Under the pieces are notes generated by a model, which saw nothing but the letters and a program-made list of their open reading frames with translations, did not search any database and was not told the DNA's origin. A stretch of DNA of 38,373 nt from Oscillospiraceae bacterium (GTDB lineage: Bacteria; Bacillota; Clostridia; Oscillospirales; CAG-272): positions 1-38,373 of the forward strand of contig SVRM01000033.1 in NCBI GenBank assembly GCA_015064785.1, given 5' to 3'. The first letter of the stretch is position 1; every line of letters begins with the position of its first letter. A program made the position numbers and the translations under genes. Of this stretch, positions 26,601 to 34,338 are shown in pieces.

Positions 26601-29600
26601 CACCGGTGCCGTGTCGACAAACTTCAGATAGACAGTCGGATTCGTACCGGTAGTATTTCGATCTGTCACAGCAGGATCGGCAATCGTCAATGTCTTCTTA
26701 TAGACACGTCCTGCCTCATCTGCATAGAAGATCGGCCATGTACTCGGTGTGACAATCTCGCCGTTTACACCGGTCTGTGCTGTGACCATGACAACTGGCT
26801 CTGCCGTATAACTGACTGCAGCATCATTGATATTTTCTGCAAAATCAGCTACTGTTGCATCGCCGGATTGATCCAATCTGCCATCGGCAAGCCCAAGCAT
26901 CGATGCCGGAATCTTATCATAGGGCAATACGTACACAGGCACCGACATTTTCAGATGGATACCAGCGACCTGATAAGCGTATTCCGAAAGGCTTTCAGCA
27001 GAGCTTACCTGCGCTGTTGCATTTCGCAAAAGCATATAGTTGCCGACAGACTGTATGGTTTCATTGCCGAGCATATCACTGGTTTTCACTGCCAGGATAT
27101 ACGGCTCTTCCCTATACTCATTTTCGCCGCCGTTATATTCATCGGCATAAACCAGAATTTCATAATTTGTACGGGATTCCCCATTCGGATACTCAACATC
27201 GGTCACGATCGGAGAGACCTTCATACTGTTGTAATCGAGAATCGTACCGTGCTTGCCCGCAGGAGCATCGCCGGGAAGTGTACCCCACACAATATCCTTA
27301 CTTTGCAGATTCACGGTATAGTCCCATCCGGGATGTTCGGGATTCGGCGTTGTGGACGGAGAGATTGTACCAAAATCGCTGTCGGTCAGTTCTTTCAGCG
27401 GTCTGATCAGTGCAAACTCCGTTGTGGTGTCGTCTGCTTTATCAACCCAGAAATTGATCATGTAGTCCTGACGTTCGCCGGCAGTAATCGGGTTCGCACT
27501 TTCGACATAAACATCCGGTGCCACCTTGTCAATACATTCAACAGCAACCGGAACACTCACACTGTTCCCTGCCTTGTCAGTCAACACAACGGAATGTGTG
27601 CCGTTGCTGAATATTTCGAGGCGAAGTGTTTTTTCGGTCGGAACAGCGGGTGCGACAACCTCTGCGGAACCATCGGTTTCTGTGGATTCACCCTCTGTCT
27701 GCTCGGGGGTATTTACAGAATATGCCGTGATGTCTGTGCCCACAATTGCTCCGGCATAACTGGTTGCATCGTCATTGTAAGCACCCCACTTCAGGTCATC
27801 CAAAGACGAATACGCATCCGAGAAGACAACGGTTCCGAAAACAGAATCTGCTGTCGGCTCCATACTGTCAATTTCAAATGTATATTCCGGGGCTGTGACA
27901 TCAAGAATGACAACGCGATCGTTGTTGGTCGCAATCATTTCGGGACGGATTGTTGCAGGATCCGTTCCGTTCAGTGCAAATGCTGCCTGTATCCAGATGC
28001 GGTTTTCACCCTCTCGCAGAACGATGGGGTTTGTAACCTCAATGGTAGCTTCCAGCTTGTGATCGTATTTCAGTGTACGCGGATGGCACTCCCATGCACT
28101 GTAGTTGATACCGTCTGCGGAGAAACGGTAAAACAGCGCATAGTTCTCCTTTAAGAGCATCTCATGGTTGGCATTGGTCAGATGCACATTCTCCATCGGC
28201 TCAACCACGTTCCACTGGAATGTCAGTGTTCTCTGATTGGTCAGCGGGATGCCGTTATATTCGGTACCGATCCATATCGGAGAGTTATTGCTGTCTTTGT
28301 ACATGATCGAACCATATGCATCAATATGGAAATCCACCGTCTCTCCGAGAATCTGAACAGGCTGACCGTTGCGGATGCCGAAGACCTCACTTGTCTGCAT
28401 CGAGGTTTGTCCGTTGACATCGACCGCGGTCACCGTTACATAATACATACCGGGTACTTCCGGCTCCAGCATCAGATCAGCCGTCACAACGGGAAGTCCG
28501 CAGTTCAGCGCGACAGGTTCACCGACCGCTGCACCGTCTGCTTTGTGAAGCTGATAGGTAAGCTTCGTAATGTTTGTAATATCGCTGACCTCGATTGTCA
28601 TTGCCTTGGAGGCAGCAACGGCATCGCCGTCGTAAGACATCTTTACCACCGGTGCGTTATTATCAAACAGGAATTTCTCGGTATAAGACTTGGAGCTGCC
28701 GTCCGGCGTGATCACGGTGTATTCCAGTGTGTATTCACCGTTCAACACAATGCTGCCGCCGTTGGCAAGCGTCTGCATGGAAGCACCGGGATTGTAGTTT
28801 GCGCTGTATACCGTCTTCTTTGTGGTGACAGTCGCACTGCGCCACTGATATTCGACGCGGTTGTTGACGTTCGTATCAAAGGAGATCATGTAGTACGGTC
28901 TGCCGGGTGTGCTGTTCTCCACGACCAGTTTACATTCCGCATCAATGTTGTTGATGAAGATATCCGTGTAGAAATATCCGGCAGCATCGGTGCCCTTGAT
29001 TTTTTCATCACGGGAATCGTTGCCGGCAGCATCCACGGTATACCAATACAGCGTACCTTCAAAATACTGTCCCTTCGGAACAGAAACGACAGCAGTCTTG
29101 GCGTCCCCGCTCTGGTTGATAAAGCTCCACCGGTTATACTGGGATTCCACCGCGCCGGTATGCTCGGGGATGTCATTGCCGGGAACGGACATTGTCTCAC
29201 CATCTGGAACGATACAGTAATAGAGCTTACCTGTACCGGTTGCATCCTCAATGGTAAAGGTATACTCATTGCGTCTGGAGCCATCGATCGGCGTCAGCTG
29301 CTTGAGGCTGTACTTCGCACGCGGTGCAATTGTATCGATCTTGATGGGATAAGTAAGCGTTGTCGGGTTATTCGCAATGTCGCGCGTGGTGATGCGCAGC
29401 TGATAATCACCCTCCAGCGTTTCCTTCGGCTCTACCGTATAAACCGCATTGGTGGTATACGGCACCTTGGTGGTCGGTGCTGTCTTGTAATTCTTCAGCG
29501 CCTTGACCGTCTTTCCGTCTGCCGACAGCAGCTGGTACGAGAAATAACCTTCCGATCTTGTACCGTTGCTGTTTTCAAGGAAGATTCTGTTTTCACTGCT

Positions 29601-31088
29601 CTGCAGCCGGAAGGTGTGCGTCTTCGCATAAGAATCAAATGCGGAATCGAGCGCACTGCCGTCACTGTTCAGCACAGTAAGTGCAACACCTGCGGTATCC
29701 ACCTTATGTGTAGAAATATATTCCGAATAGTCATTCGATCTGGAAGTATCGGAAGCGCTCTTCTGATGATCGAGCCAATAGGTCGAATAGTTATAGGTTG
29801 CCTGTGCATCGTCAAGCTGTACCGTAATGCCCTTGCCGTCCGGATTATTGTAGCCGCTCGGCGTTTTGCACTTCAGATACACATCACAGCCCCGGCTGTA
29901 TGCATCTGTCGGCACAACATAATCGCTTGTACCGGTTGCACCGTAATACACTCTTGCCGGAACCGTACCGTTTTTGATATTCGCCGCAAGAGACGAAGCA
30001 ATCCGGGATGCGTCATAATTATCAAAGCTCAGAACCGGAATTTTGACCTCAAAGGTGCTGTACGCCGCATTGGAATTGTAAAAATTCTGATCTATGAACG
30101 GTGTATATGCCTTTGTGATCGCCGATGGCTTGCCCAGATCAAAGCCTTTTCTGATGATGATAAAAATATTGCTGTGTGCGCCGTATGCATCGTAATCATA
30201 CAGATAATCGAGCTTGGACGTCAGCGTGAATTTATAGATCTGATTTTCCCGCATATACTTCAAGATCGCGCCGGTCTTCAGCGTAATCTGATTGTTCAGA
30301 CCGTTGATATTGTCGATCTTGGCATACTTGTTATCATTTCCGGTCAGAACCGCCGTACCGAAGCTCGATCTTCCGTTATAGCTCTTGCCGGACGAGGAAA
30401 ATTCAATACCGACAGCGCCCGGATCGGTCTTGAAGAAATTGTAGCTATAGTAGTACTGGTCCCATGCGGTACCGTCCCATGCAAGAACGATGTCATCGGC
30501 GGATTCCACCTCGGGATTGAAGTATTCCCAATCACCGAATACTTCGTCAAAGCCGTGCAGGGTCAGTTCTCGATCCGTATCAGCCAATATACTATACGTC
30601 TTCTTGTATTTGTGGAACCATGTGTTAATTTCCTTGTCCCGGACAAACCAGTGCTGTTTACCTTCGATCGTTGTCCAGAATGAAAACTTATGGAGCTTTA
30701 CGGCATCGGCACCGCTTTTGTGCTGAAAACCGACCGCATGGATTTCCCACGGGTACAGATCCAGCGTAAAGGTGTACTCATCCGTTTCACCCTTCTGGAA
30801 GTCGTCGCCCTTCTTGTCAAGCAAAATGGAATGTTCATGTCCTCTTGCATCCTTGACGATACAGTAGACATCGTTGTCAGTTTTCGCATTCCTTTCGTTT
30901 GCAACGGTGGTTTTCACAGTATAGGTTGTTTTCCTGGGCGGTATTTCGTATTGAACCGCTTCTACCGGTACCGTCAGCAGCGGCAGTGATGTCAGAAGCA
31001 TCGCCGCTGTCACGACCCACACCGTCATATGGCGCAGCAGATTTTTTGTTTTTTTGATATGCCATTCCTCCTTATCGGTTCCTGCCAT
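23649..31088 (-). CDS. Giant secreted multi-Ig-like-domain protein without wall anchor
   Basis: The protein has about 2479 residues from the ATG at 31088 (MAGTDKEEWHIKKTKN). That ATG has no ribosome site; a perfect AAGGAGG lies inside, 8 nt before an in-frame ATC codon at 31058 that would give KKTKNLLRHM, an ideal signal-peptide start, so the true start may be the ATC. The hydrophobic core (TVWVVTAAMLLTSLPLL) ends at VEA near residue 44. The N-terminal 500 residues are unrecognised. Between about 580 and 2280 at least nine D-x-x-x-P motifs (DTIAPRA, DNNAPVV, DVTAPEY, DKVAPDV, DTTLPDV, DTTAPTI, DTTKPTI, DRTAPVI, DKEAPII) mark bacterial Ig-like modules. No SLH, sortase or choline-binding anchor is seen. 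It heads the operon with the SLH protein and may be held at the surface by it. Confidence 0.92.
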   Translation of the reverse strand: MAGTDKEEWHIKKTKNLLRHMTVWVVTAAMLLTSLPLLTVPVEAVQYEIPPRKTTYTVKTTVANERNAKTDNDVYCIVKDARGHEHSILLDKKGDDFQKGETDEYTFTLDLYPWEIHAVGFQHKSGADAVKLHKFSFWTTIEGKQHWFVRDKEINTWFHKYKKTYSILADTDRELTLHGFDEVFGDWEYFNPEVESADDIVLAWDGTAWDQYYYSYNFFKTDPGAVGIEFSSSGKSYNGRSSFGTAVLTGNDNKYAKIDNINGLNNQITLKTGAILKYMRENQIYKFTLTSKLDYLYDYDAYGAHSNIFIIIRKGFDLGKPSAITKAYTPFIDQNFYNSNAAYSTFEVKIPVLSFDNYDASRIASSLAANIKNGTVPARVYYGATGTSDYVVPTDAYSRGCDVYLKCKTPSGYNNPDGKGITVQLDDAQATYNYSTYWLDHQKSASDTSRSNDYSEYISTHKVDTAGVALTVLNSDGSALDSAFDSYAKTHTFRLQSSENRIFLENSNGTRSEGYFSYQLLSADGKTVKALKNYKTAPTTKVPYTTNAVYTVEPKETLEGDYQLRITTRDIANNPTTLTYPIKIDTIAPRAKYSLKQLTPIDGSRRNEYTFTIEDATGTGKLYYCIVPDGETMSVPGNDIPEHTGAVESQYNRWSFINQSGDAKTAVVSVPKGQYFEGTLYWYTVDAAGNDSRDEKIKGTDAAGYFYTDIFINNIDAECKLVVENSTPGRPYYMISFDTNVNNRVEYQWRSATVTTKKTVYSANYNPGASMQTLANGGSIVLNGEYTLEYTVITPDGSSKSYTEKFLFDNNAPVVKMSYDGDAVAASKAMTIEVSDITNITKLTYQLHKADGAAVGEPVALNCGLPVVTADLMLEPEVPGMYYVTVTAVDVNGQTSMQTSEVFGIRNGQPVQILGETVDFHIDAYGSIMYKDSNNSPIWIGTEYNGIPLTNQRTLTFQWNVVEPMENVHLTNANHEMLLKENYALFYRFSADGINYSAWECHPRTLKYDHKLEATIEVTNPIVLREGENRIWIQAAFALNGTDPATIRPEMIATNNDRVVILDVTAPEYTFEIDSMEPTADSVFGTVVFSDAYSSLDDLKWGAYNDDATSYAGAIVGTDITAYSVNTPEQTEGESTETDGSAEVVAPAVPTEKTLRLEIFSNGTHSVVLTDKAGNSVSVPVAVECIDKVAPDVYVESANPITAGERQDYMINFWVDKADDTTTEFALIRPLKELTDSDFGTISPSTTPNPEHPGWDYTVNLQSKDIVWGTLPGDAPAGKHGTILDYNSMKVSPIVTDVEYPNGESRTNYEILVYADEYNGGENEYREEPYILAVKTSDMLGNETIQSVGNYMLLRNATAQVSSAESLSEYAYQVAGIHLKMSVPVYVLPYDKIPASMLGLADGRLDQSGDATVADFAENINDAAVSYTAEPVVMVTAQTGVNGEIVTPSTWPIFYADEAGRVYKKTLTIADPAVTDRNTTGTNPTVYLKFVDTAPVEVALYRGDYVDFWETNYPETMTELRQLTNVTSEGIQAYSDAYTYYVVLSVTESNAEFTSATSSNSGVSVNWYDEIVYDDDFTEVLIGDEEDKTTKVFVLNNTLNPTKSISYNVKITETIAGEEGAEPTVAETVIGSAYQLTLRDTTLPDVMVQYSTKGFTNQPVTATIIASDAEFMTDTDGENDAIDGTEELVSSNGIKEIAITDFLPQEYFISYGMYAPPTLAAIKNYDYDIQYSDVSEISLAFSENGVYGVRVTNEVGLVSYAVLEVTNIYNGEILLDTYEYDEEAGEYVGVEGDYRIRYYDADSYTYHEEVDEWFYDTEIDIDSNVNYYKEVIAEIELTFSGWDEKSIQVINNGGKFTKSLTANERSFVFTLRDKYGNEAEVDVAFDRFDTTAPTIEYVPSVTQKTNQSFPVWLYAADTESGVASVTAVQHTMFGVESVPVKTDDGTYENPGAAYMLVSQSGNYAVTVTDNSGNTAETTFTVSNIDTTKPTIASVKYTVSELTRNDVGVKLYYSEPNVTLKEVIPGEGLTANDISVNYTESIIRFYKNGDVQVVFEDEYGNPGEDSSREDKKVYVGVSNIFREAPVLTAVTTLASDALSADVTFTVDPAQVRDLSKYYVIHRGVTPVDENGEVIRADQVKFTFIDNGTYTFFVHDTLGNMKELQVTIDGIDRTAPVITGVKWSYSYTAENGSVQSVEQTVTPGTEAGYNVVEDENNPATNQDITASVTTDKDTKFAGSDAAYGTEHSVIYDSDGWFNFDMVSPNGLMDSYGLGLYLIDKEAPIIEGAEDLMFFENVRANAPFDLSLLAVTAYDERYGKTTDLTDQIKYSYTYNGETKSVEKFADLAEIGNLPYDKSKPITVTYTVCDSVGNEASVRRTVTLVGLFDTTIRVNGGYTDANGMIEVDGSSVTLELDNFAGMAWARYESGIHTMGQMKNKGTVIAPQADGTFRLDRLSEGWYTFYVQTDLRDYFCVKVYVFAQ

Positions 31089-31212
31089 GTACACAGCATC
31101 AGCGGATCGGGCATATTCGCTGATACGGTCTGGTCTTGTCTCTATGAGGCATCCGGTCTTCAGCCGGTGGACAATTTCACAAAAGAGCAGATAACCCCAT
31201 ATTATTGCTGTT

Positions 31213-31241
31213 ATTATACCATATATTTCCCAAAAACACAA
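31213..31241 (-). promoter_or_regulatory. Extended -10 promoter of the giant-protein operon
   Basis: On the minus strand TTGTGT (31241-31236), 17 bp, then TGGTATAAT with TATAAT at 31218-31213. Transcription would start near 31206, leaving a leader of about 120-150 nt that includes an ATCAGCG/CGCTGAT stem. Confidence 0.75.
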
Positions 31242-31322
31242 GTACTGCTGCACAAACATAACAAATTTTTTCTAAGGCAACACCGCACAAAAGCGGTAGA
31301 AATCATCACACAAAAATGCTAA

Positions 31323-31481
31323 ACTACCCCGTCCTTCTCTCAAAAAAGTTTCTGTGCGGCGATAAAACAGCTTGCATCGCAATACGGCTTACAGTACACA
31401 AACAAGATCCCGCTCAGCGACGGCCGCATTGTGAGAGGCTTCACAGGCATATCCGTTCTGCTGCCGGGATTTGGCAAATAA
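31323..31481 (+). pseudogene. Open fragment without a start codon, possible gene remnant
   Basis: A 52-codon open stretch with no usable start ends at TAA 31479-31481. Its translation has ordinary protein character (SQYGLQYTNKIPLSDGR, then IVRGFTGISVLLPGFGK), unlike the shadow frames around it. I do not recognise the family. It lies between the giant-operon promoter and the repeat-rich DNA next to rpiB, a place where a decayed mobile-element gene would be expected. Confidence 0.3.
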
Positions 31482-31505
31482 AAAAATACAAGGAATGAAA
31501 AGTAC

Positions 31506-31556
31506 GTGTACCATGTGTACCAAGCGTACCGATTCCGTACACAAGTACACTTGGTA
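31506..31556. repeat. 9-bp GTACC repeats with inverted arm
   Basis: GTACC occurs at 31508, 31517 and 31526 with exact 9-bp period, followed by GTAC at 31537 and 31545. TACCAAG (31518-31524) is mirrored by CTTGGTA (31550-31556). This looks like a protein-binding array; no coding sequence covers it. Confidence 0.6.
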
Positions 31557-31687
31557 TCGAGAGACAGATTCCCTTTTCTCGATGCTGATACATCTCCGTA
31601 TAATTCAATATAGCTTGATATCTCGCGTTTCTTTCAAAAGAACGAGATAGAATAACACCATACATCCCTATATAACTCTATACGAAA

Positions 31688-31720
31688 ATGGTGTAAAAAT
31701 GGTGTAAAAATGGTGTAAAT
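31688..31720. repeat. Three 11-bp ATGGTGTAAAA tandem units
   Basis: Units start at 31688, 31699 and 31710; an inverted ACACCAT is at 31655-31661. The left repeat end (12295-12315) has two such units, so the duplication boundary falls inside this array. The 11-bp period is one helical turn, typical of a protein-binding site. Confidence 0.75.
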
Positions 31721-32088
31721 AATTTAATTCAATGTGCAGGAATCGGAACAACATTACAGCATGAAAAAAGCATGATCGATCACAGAAATCGGTCATGCTT
31801 TTCTATTGATAAGTAAATCAGCCTTTGGAACGGTCAAAAATTTCCGCATCGGCAAGCGGACCGGTAGAGATCTTTCTCGGTTCTTCCTGCCAGACATTGT
31901 CGTTCATCATGTATTCTTCCGCTTCTCTGATCAAATTCAGTGACCCGTCATGGAACATACCGTCATATTCAGTATTCAGGAATGTTTCCAAAATATCGAT
32001 TGCTTCCCATTCGCCGATGGTTCTGCCGCCAAGACAGAGAATATTGGCATCGTTGTGCCGGCGTGTCATTCTTGCCAGATAGGTGCTG
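31700..32088. repeat. Right copy of 389-bp direct repeat
   Basis: It matches 12295-12683 in the same orientation with about 13 mismatches. It covers the 3' half of intact rpiB, its terminator and the end of the 11-bp array. Confidence 0.92.
31770..31798. terminator. Terminator after rpiB, right copy
   Basis: The hairpin is identical to that at 12365-12393. It lies 20 bases after the rpiB stop; the A6 run at 31764-31769 supplies the T-tract for minus-strand transcripts. Confidence 0.88.
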
Positions 32089-32363
32089 TTTACAAGTGCC
32101 GCGCGAACACCTTTGAATTTGTTCGCTGCCATGCTGATACCGATGCCGGTACCGCAAATCAGAAGTCCGCATCTAGCTTCACCGCTTGCAACTGCTTTTG
32201 CCACCTTTGCCGCAAAGAACGGATAACGCGTTGCTTCGATGTCAGGATCATCCTCGGAACCGCAATCAACATACGGAATGCCTTTGCCTTCCAGATACTC
32301 AATGCACTTCGACTTCAGATAATAACCTGCCGTGTCATTTCCGATATAAACTTTCTTTTCCAT
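31818..32363 (-). CDS. rpiB: RpiB/LacA/LacB-family sugar-phosphate isomerase
   Basis: The protein has 181 residues, longer than the usual 145-155 because of a C-terminal tail of about 30 (from MMNDNVWQEEPRK). The catalytic loop CGTGIGISMAANK holds Cys70, and RRHNDANILCLGG carries the conserved His103 and Asn. The N-terminal motif, usually DHxG, reads NDTAG: the His is Thr, which may alter substrate choice. The family interconverts aldose and ketose phosphates such as ribose-5-phosphate and ribulose-5-phosphate. It is the last gene of a carbohydrate operon and follows the DUF4867 gene by 17 bases, so a rarer sugar phosphate is plausible. The ribosome site is weak (GAGAG). Its 3' half is part of a direct repeat with a truncated copy at 12413-12683. 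Confidence 0.9.
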   Translation of the reverse strand: MEKKVYIGNDTAGYYLKSKCIEYLEGKGIPYVDCGSEDDPDIEATRYPFFAAKVAKAVASGEARCGLLICGTGIGISMAANKFKGVRAALVNSTYLARMTRRHNDANILCLGGRTIGEWEAIDILETFLNTEYDGMFHDGSLNLIREAEEYMMNDNVWQEEPRKISTGPLADAEIFDRSKG

Positions 32364-32380
32364 GTTTGTTCTCTCTTTCT

Positions 32381-33016
32381 TTAGATTTCTAACATATCAA
32401 AAGTGATATTATCACCAATGAGACCGATATATTTACCTTCGCTTGCCTCGCCAGAATCCTTATGTGCCATAAGCCATTTATTGGATCCGGCACACATTTT
32501 TGCTTCATCATTGACCGCTGTCATAGAGGGCTTCTGATAATTCGTTCCCCGAGGAAGCACACATGCCACACGGAAGCCATTCTCTTTGATATTCATAGGG
32601 GCATAATGCAGCGTTGTTGCAAACAATTCCACTCCGCAGCCTGCCGGAACCCAAAATGCCTTGCATTGGGATGTGTCATAGGTTCCATCTTTGATTTCCG
32701 CTTGAATACCCAAAACAAGAATGACATCATCAAGTGCAATATTGAACTCACTGGATTTGTGATATTCCAGACAGTTCAGTGTTTTATTGTTTCCGCCGAC
32801 ATAGCCGATCTGGATCGGCATACCGCCAAAGCCTCTGTCACGCATCTCAGAATAAACATCGTGTTTTTCCAGTGCTTCTACGGAAGGTTCATACACGATT
32901 CCTTCATCCGGTATTTCAAGGCCGGATAAAGAATCTAAAAACGCTTTAAGATCATACCCGGTCATCACCTGTCCGTACCGGGCAAATTCTTGGTCTGTTA
33001 CTTTGTAGACTTTCAT
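32381..33016 (-). CDS. DUF4867 family cupin-like protein
   Basis: The protein has 211 residues; AGGAGG lies 7 nt before the ATG. The sequence matches DUF4867 as I recall it: YKVTDQEFARYGQV at the N-terminus, a central EYHKSSEFNIALDDVILVLG, then FWVPAGCGVELFATTLHYAP with a possible metal-binding His/Glu set like that of cupin sugar isomerases. I associate the family with sugar catabolic operons and lacAB/rpiB-type isomerases, as here. It may be an isomerase or epimerase acting before RpiB. It is cytoplasmic, without signal or membrane segments. The family call is fairly sure; the activity is inferred. Confidence 0.85.
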   Translation of the reverse strand: MKVYKVTDQEFARYGQVMTGYDLKAFLDSLSGLEIPDEGIVYEPSVEALEKHDVYSEMRDRGFGGMPIQIGYVGGNNKTLNCLEYHKSSEFNIALDDVILVLGIQAEIKDGTYDTSQCKAFWVPAGCGVELFATTLHYAPMNIKENGFRVACVLPRGTNYQKPSMTAVNDEAKMCAGSNKWLMAHKDSGEASEGKYIGLIGDNITFDMLEI

Positions 33017-33043
33017 TGCAATCCTCCTGTTCTTTCTGTACCG

Positions 33044-34195
33044 TCAAACAAGATTTCCCATCGCATCTACCCAATGCTGTCCGTTCCATGTGATCAGCTT
33101 GTTTGTTTCCGTGTCAAAATAGTTTTCCAGATACTCCGGATATTTCGGACGCGATGTGCGATCATGATAAAGGTTTACCGTCGTGAAATTTCTTCCGTGA
33201 CCATTTTCCCAGAAATGCGTCACGCCAAAAGTATTTCCCTGCAATGTATACGAAATGAAGCCATGCCATGATCCAGGGTCTGTCTCCTGTGCATACGGCG
33301 TTGACTGCCCCATCGGATCATCCGGGATATATGCCGCATTAAACCGCTCGATGTTGAAATCAATCATCGTAATCTGTCCGTGCCCCTTAAAAAGCGGAAG
33401 ATGCGTATTGCCCTCATCGGCACAGTTCAGCAAGGTAATGGTTTTGTGACTCACATCAAACGAAAAACCGTAGCAGCACCGGGCTGCAAAACAATTTCGT
33501 AAAATCATATGATCTGCACCGATAAAGTCATATCCGATATACAGGCCGCCGATATCGGTTGTATCAATTCCCATGCGAGCCATCTCATCACTTGAACTGT
33601 TGCAGGTGCGGATACCGATACAGCCCACACATGGTGTTGCCGGTTTTTCATGCAAAAAGCGGTCCTCAAAAAATCGTTCGGTAAAGACACCCACCTGATG
33701 GATTTCCGACGCTCCGAAACGGCTGCAGTCAATCCCGATCACAGGCTTTGAAGCATCATATAAATACAGATAGAAATTCTCGAAATTAACATTATTCACA
33801 TATGTCATTGTGAAAAAATCTCCGGGCGCATCCGGTCGGCGTCTTGTACCGGAAAATACCCGATAGGTATCCTCCTGACAGCAGGAATCAATCGCTGTTT
33901 TGGTTACATGAAAACAGGTACCGTAGTGGGTATTGTAAGCCTTGTTTTCAGTACAGCCGACAATATTGATCACGCGGGCCCGACCGTCATTATAGCCAAA
34001 GAAGATTGCCGTATTTCCCTCACTGGCAAAGGAATCGAGATAATAATCCCCGTCAAAAAACTGAATGGTTCCACCTGTTGTCAGTCGTTCGATCTGTTCG
34101 TTGATGATCTGTTCATCATGCTCTCCGCTGCAAACAACGTCGGCTTGTTCCTTGTCTTGCGCCGATGCGTTCACCGCTGCGATTTTGATAATCAT
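33044..34195 (-). CDS. Parallel beta-helix (pectate-lyase-like) protein
   Basis: The protein has 383 residues. The start at MIIKIAAVNAS has AGGAG 8 nt upstream; the longer frame has none. The opening follows the right-handed beta-helix pattern: ASAQDKEQADVVCSGEHDEQ, then GGTIQFFDGDYYLDSF. Middle segments repeat short N/D-rich turns (VNNVNFENFYLYLYD, HMILRNCFAARCCYGFSF). Such proteins include polygalacturonases, polysaccharide lyases and epimerases. There is no signal peptide, so it would act inside the cell on short imported oligosaccharides, or the label is only structural. The 143-base gap upstream (34196-34338) holds a 39-codon open stretch without a ribosome site and nothing else. Confidence 0.82.
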   Translation of the reverse strand: MIIKIAAVNASAQDKEQADVVCSGEHDEQIINEQIERLTTGGTIQFFDGDYYLDSFASEGNTAIFFGYNDGRARVINIVGCTENKAYNTHYGTCFHVTKTAIDSCCQEDTYRVFSGTRRRPDAPGDFFTMTYVNNVNFENFYLYLYDASKPVIGIDCSRFGASEIHQVGVFTERFFEDRFLHEKPATPCVGCIGIRTCNSSSDEMARMGIDTTDIGGLYIGYDFIGADHMILRNCFAARCCYGFSFDVSHKTITLLNCADEGNTHLPLFKGHGQITMIDFNIERFNAAYIPDDPMGQSTPYAQETDPGSWHGFISYTLQGNTFGVTHFWENGHGRNFTTVNLYHDRTSRPKYPEYLENYFDTETNKLITWNGQHWVDAMGNLV

Positions 34196-34338
34196 AGTGA
34201 TTCTCCTGTTCTCTTTAAGAATCTGCGTTGTAGCTCTCCAGCAGCTTTTCAAGCGCCTTTTCCCATGATTTTGACTGTGATTTGATGGAAGATGATAATT
34301 TTCCCGCGGTATTATCCATAACCGCAAGTGCCATCACA

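Noticed and set aside
28164-30683. 839-codon plus-strand open frame opposite the Ig-like giant
   Set aside because: Same reason: no start signal, odd composition, fully covered by a real gene. The same holds for 23805-25391 and 20150-20980.
31028-31259. Extending the Ig-like giant back to the ATG at 31259
   Set aside because: This would place the promoter (31213-31241) inside the gene and add residues before the signal peptide.
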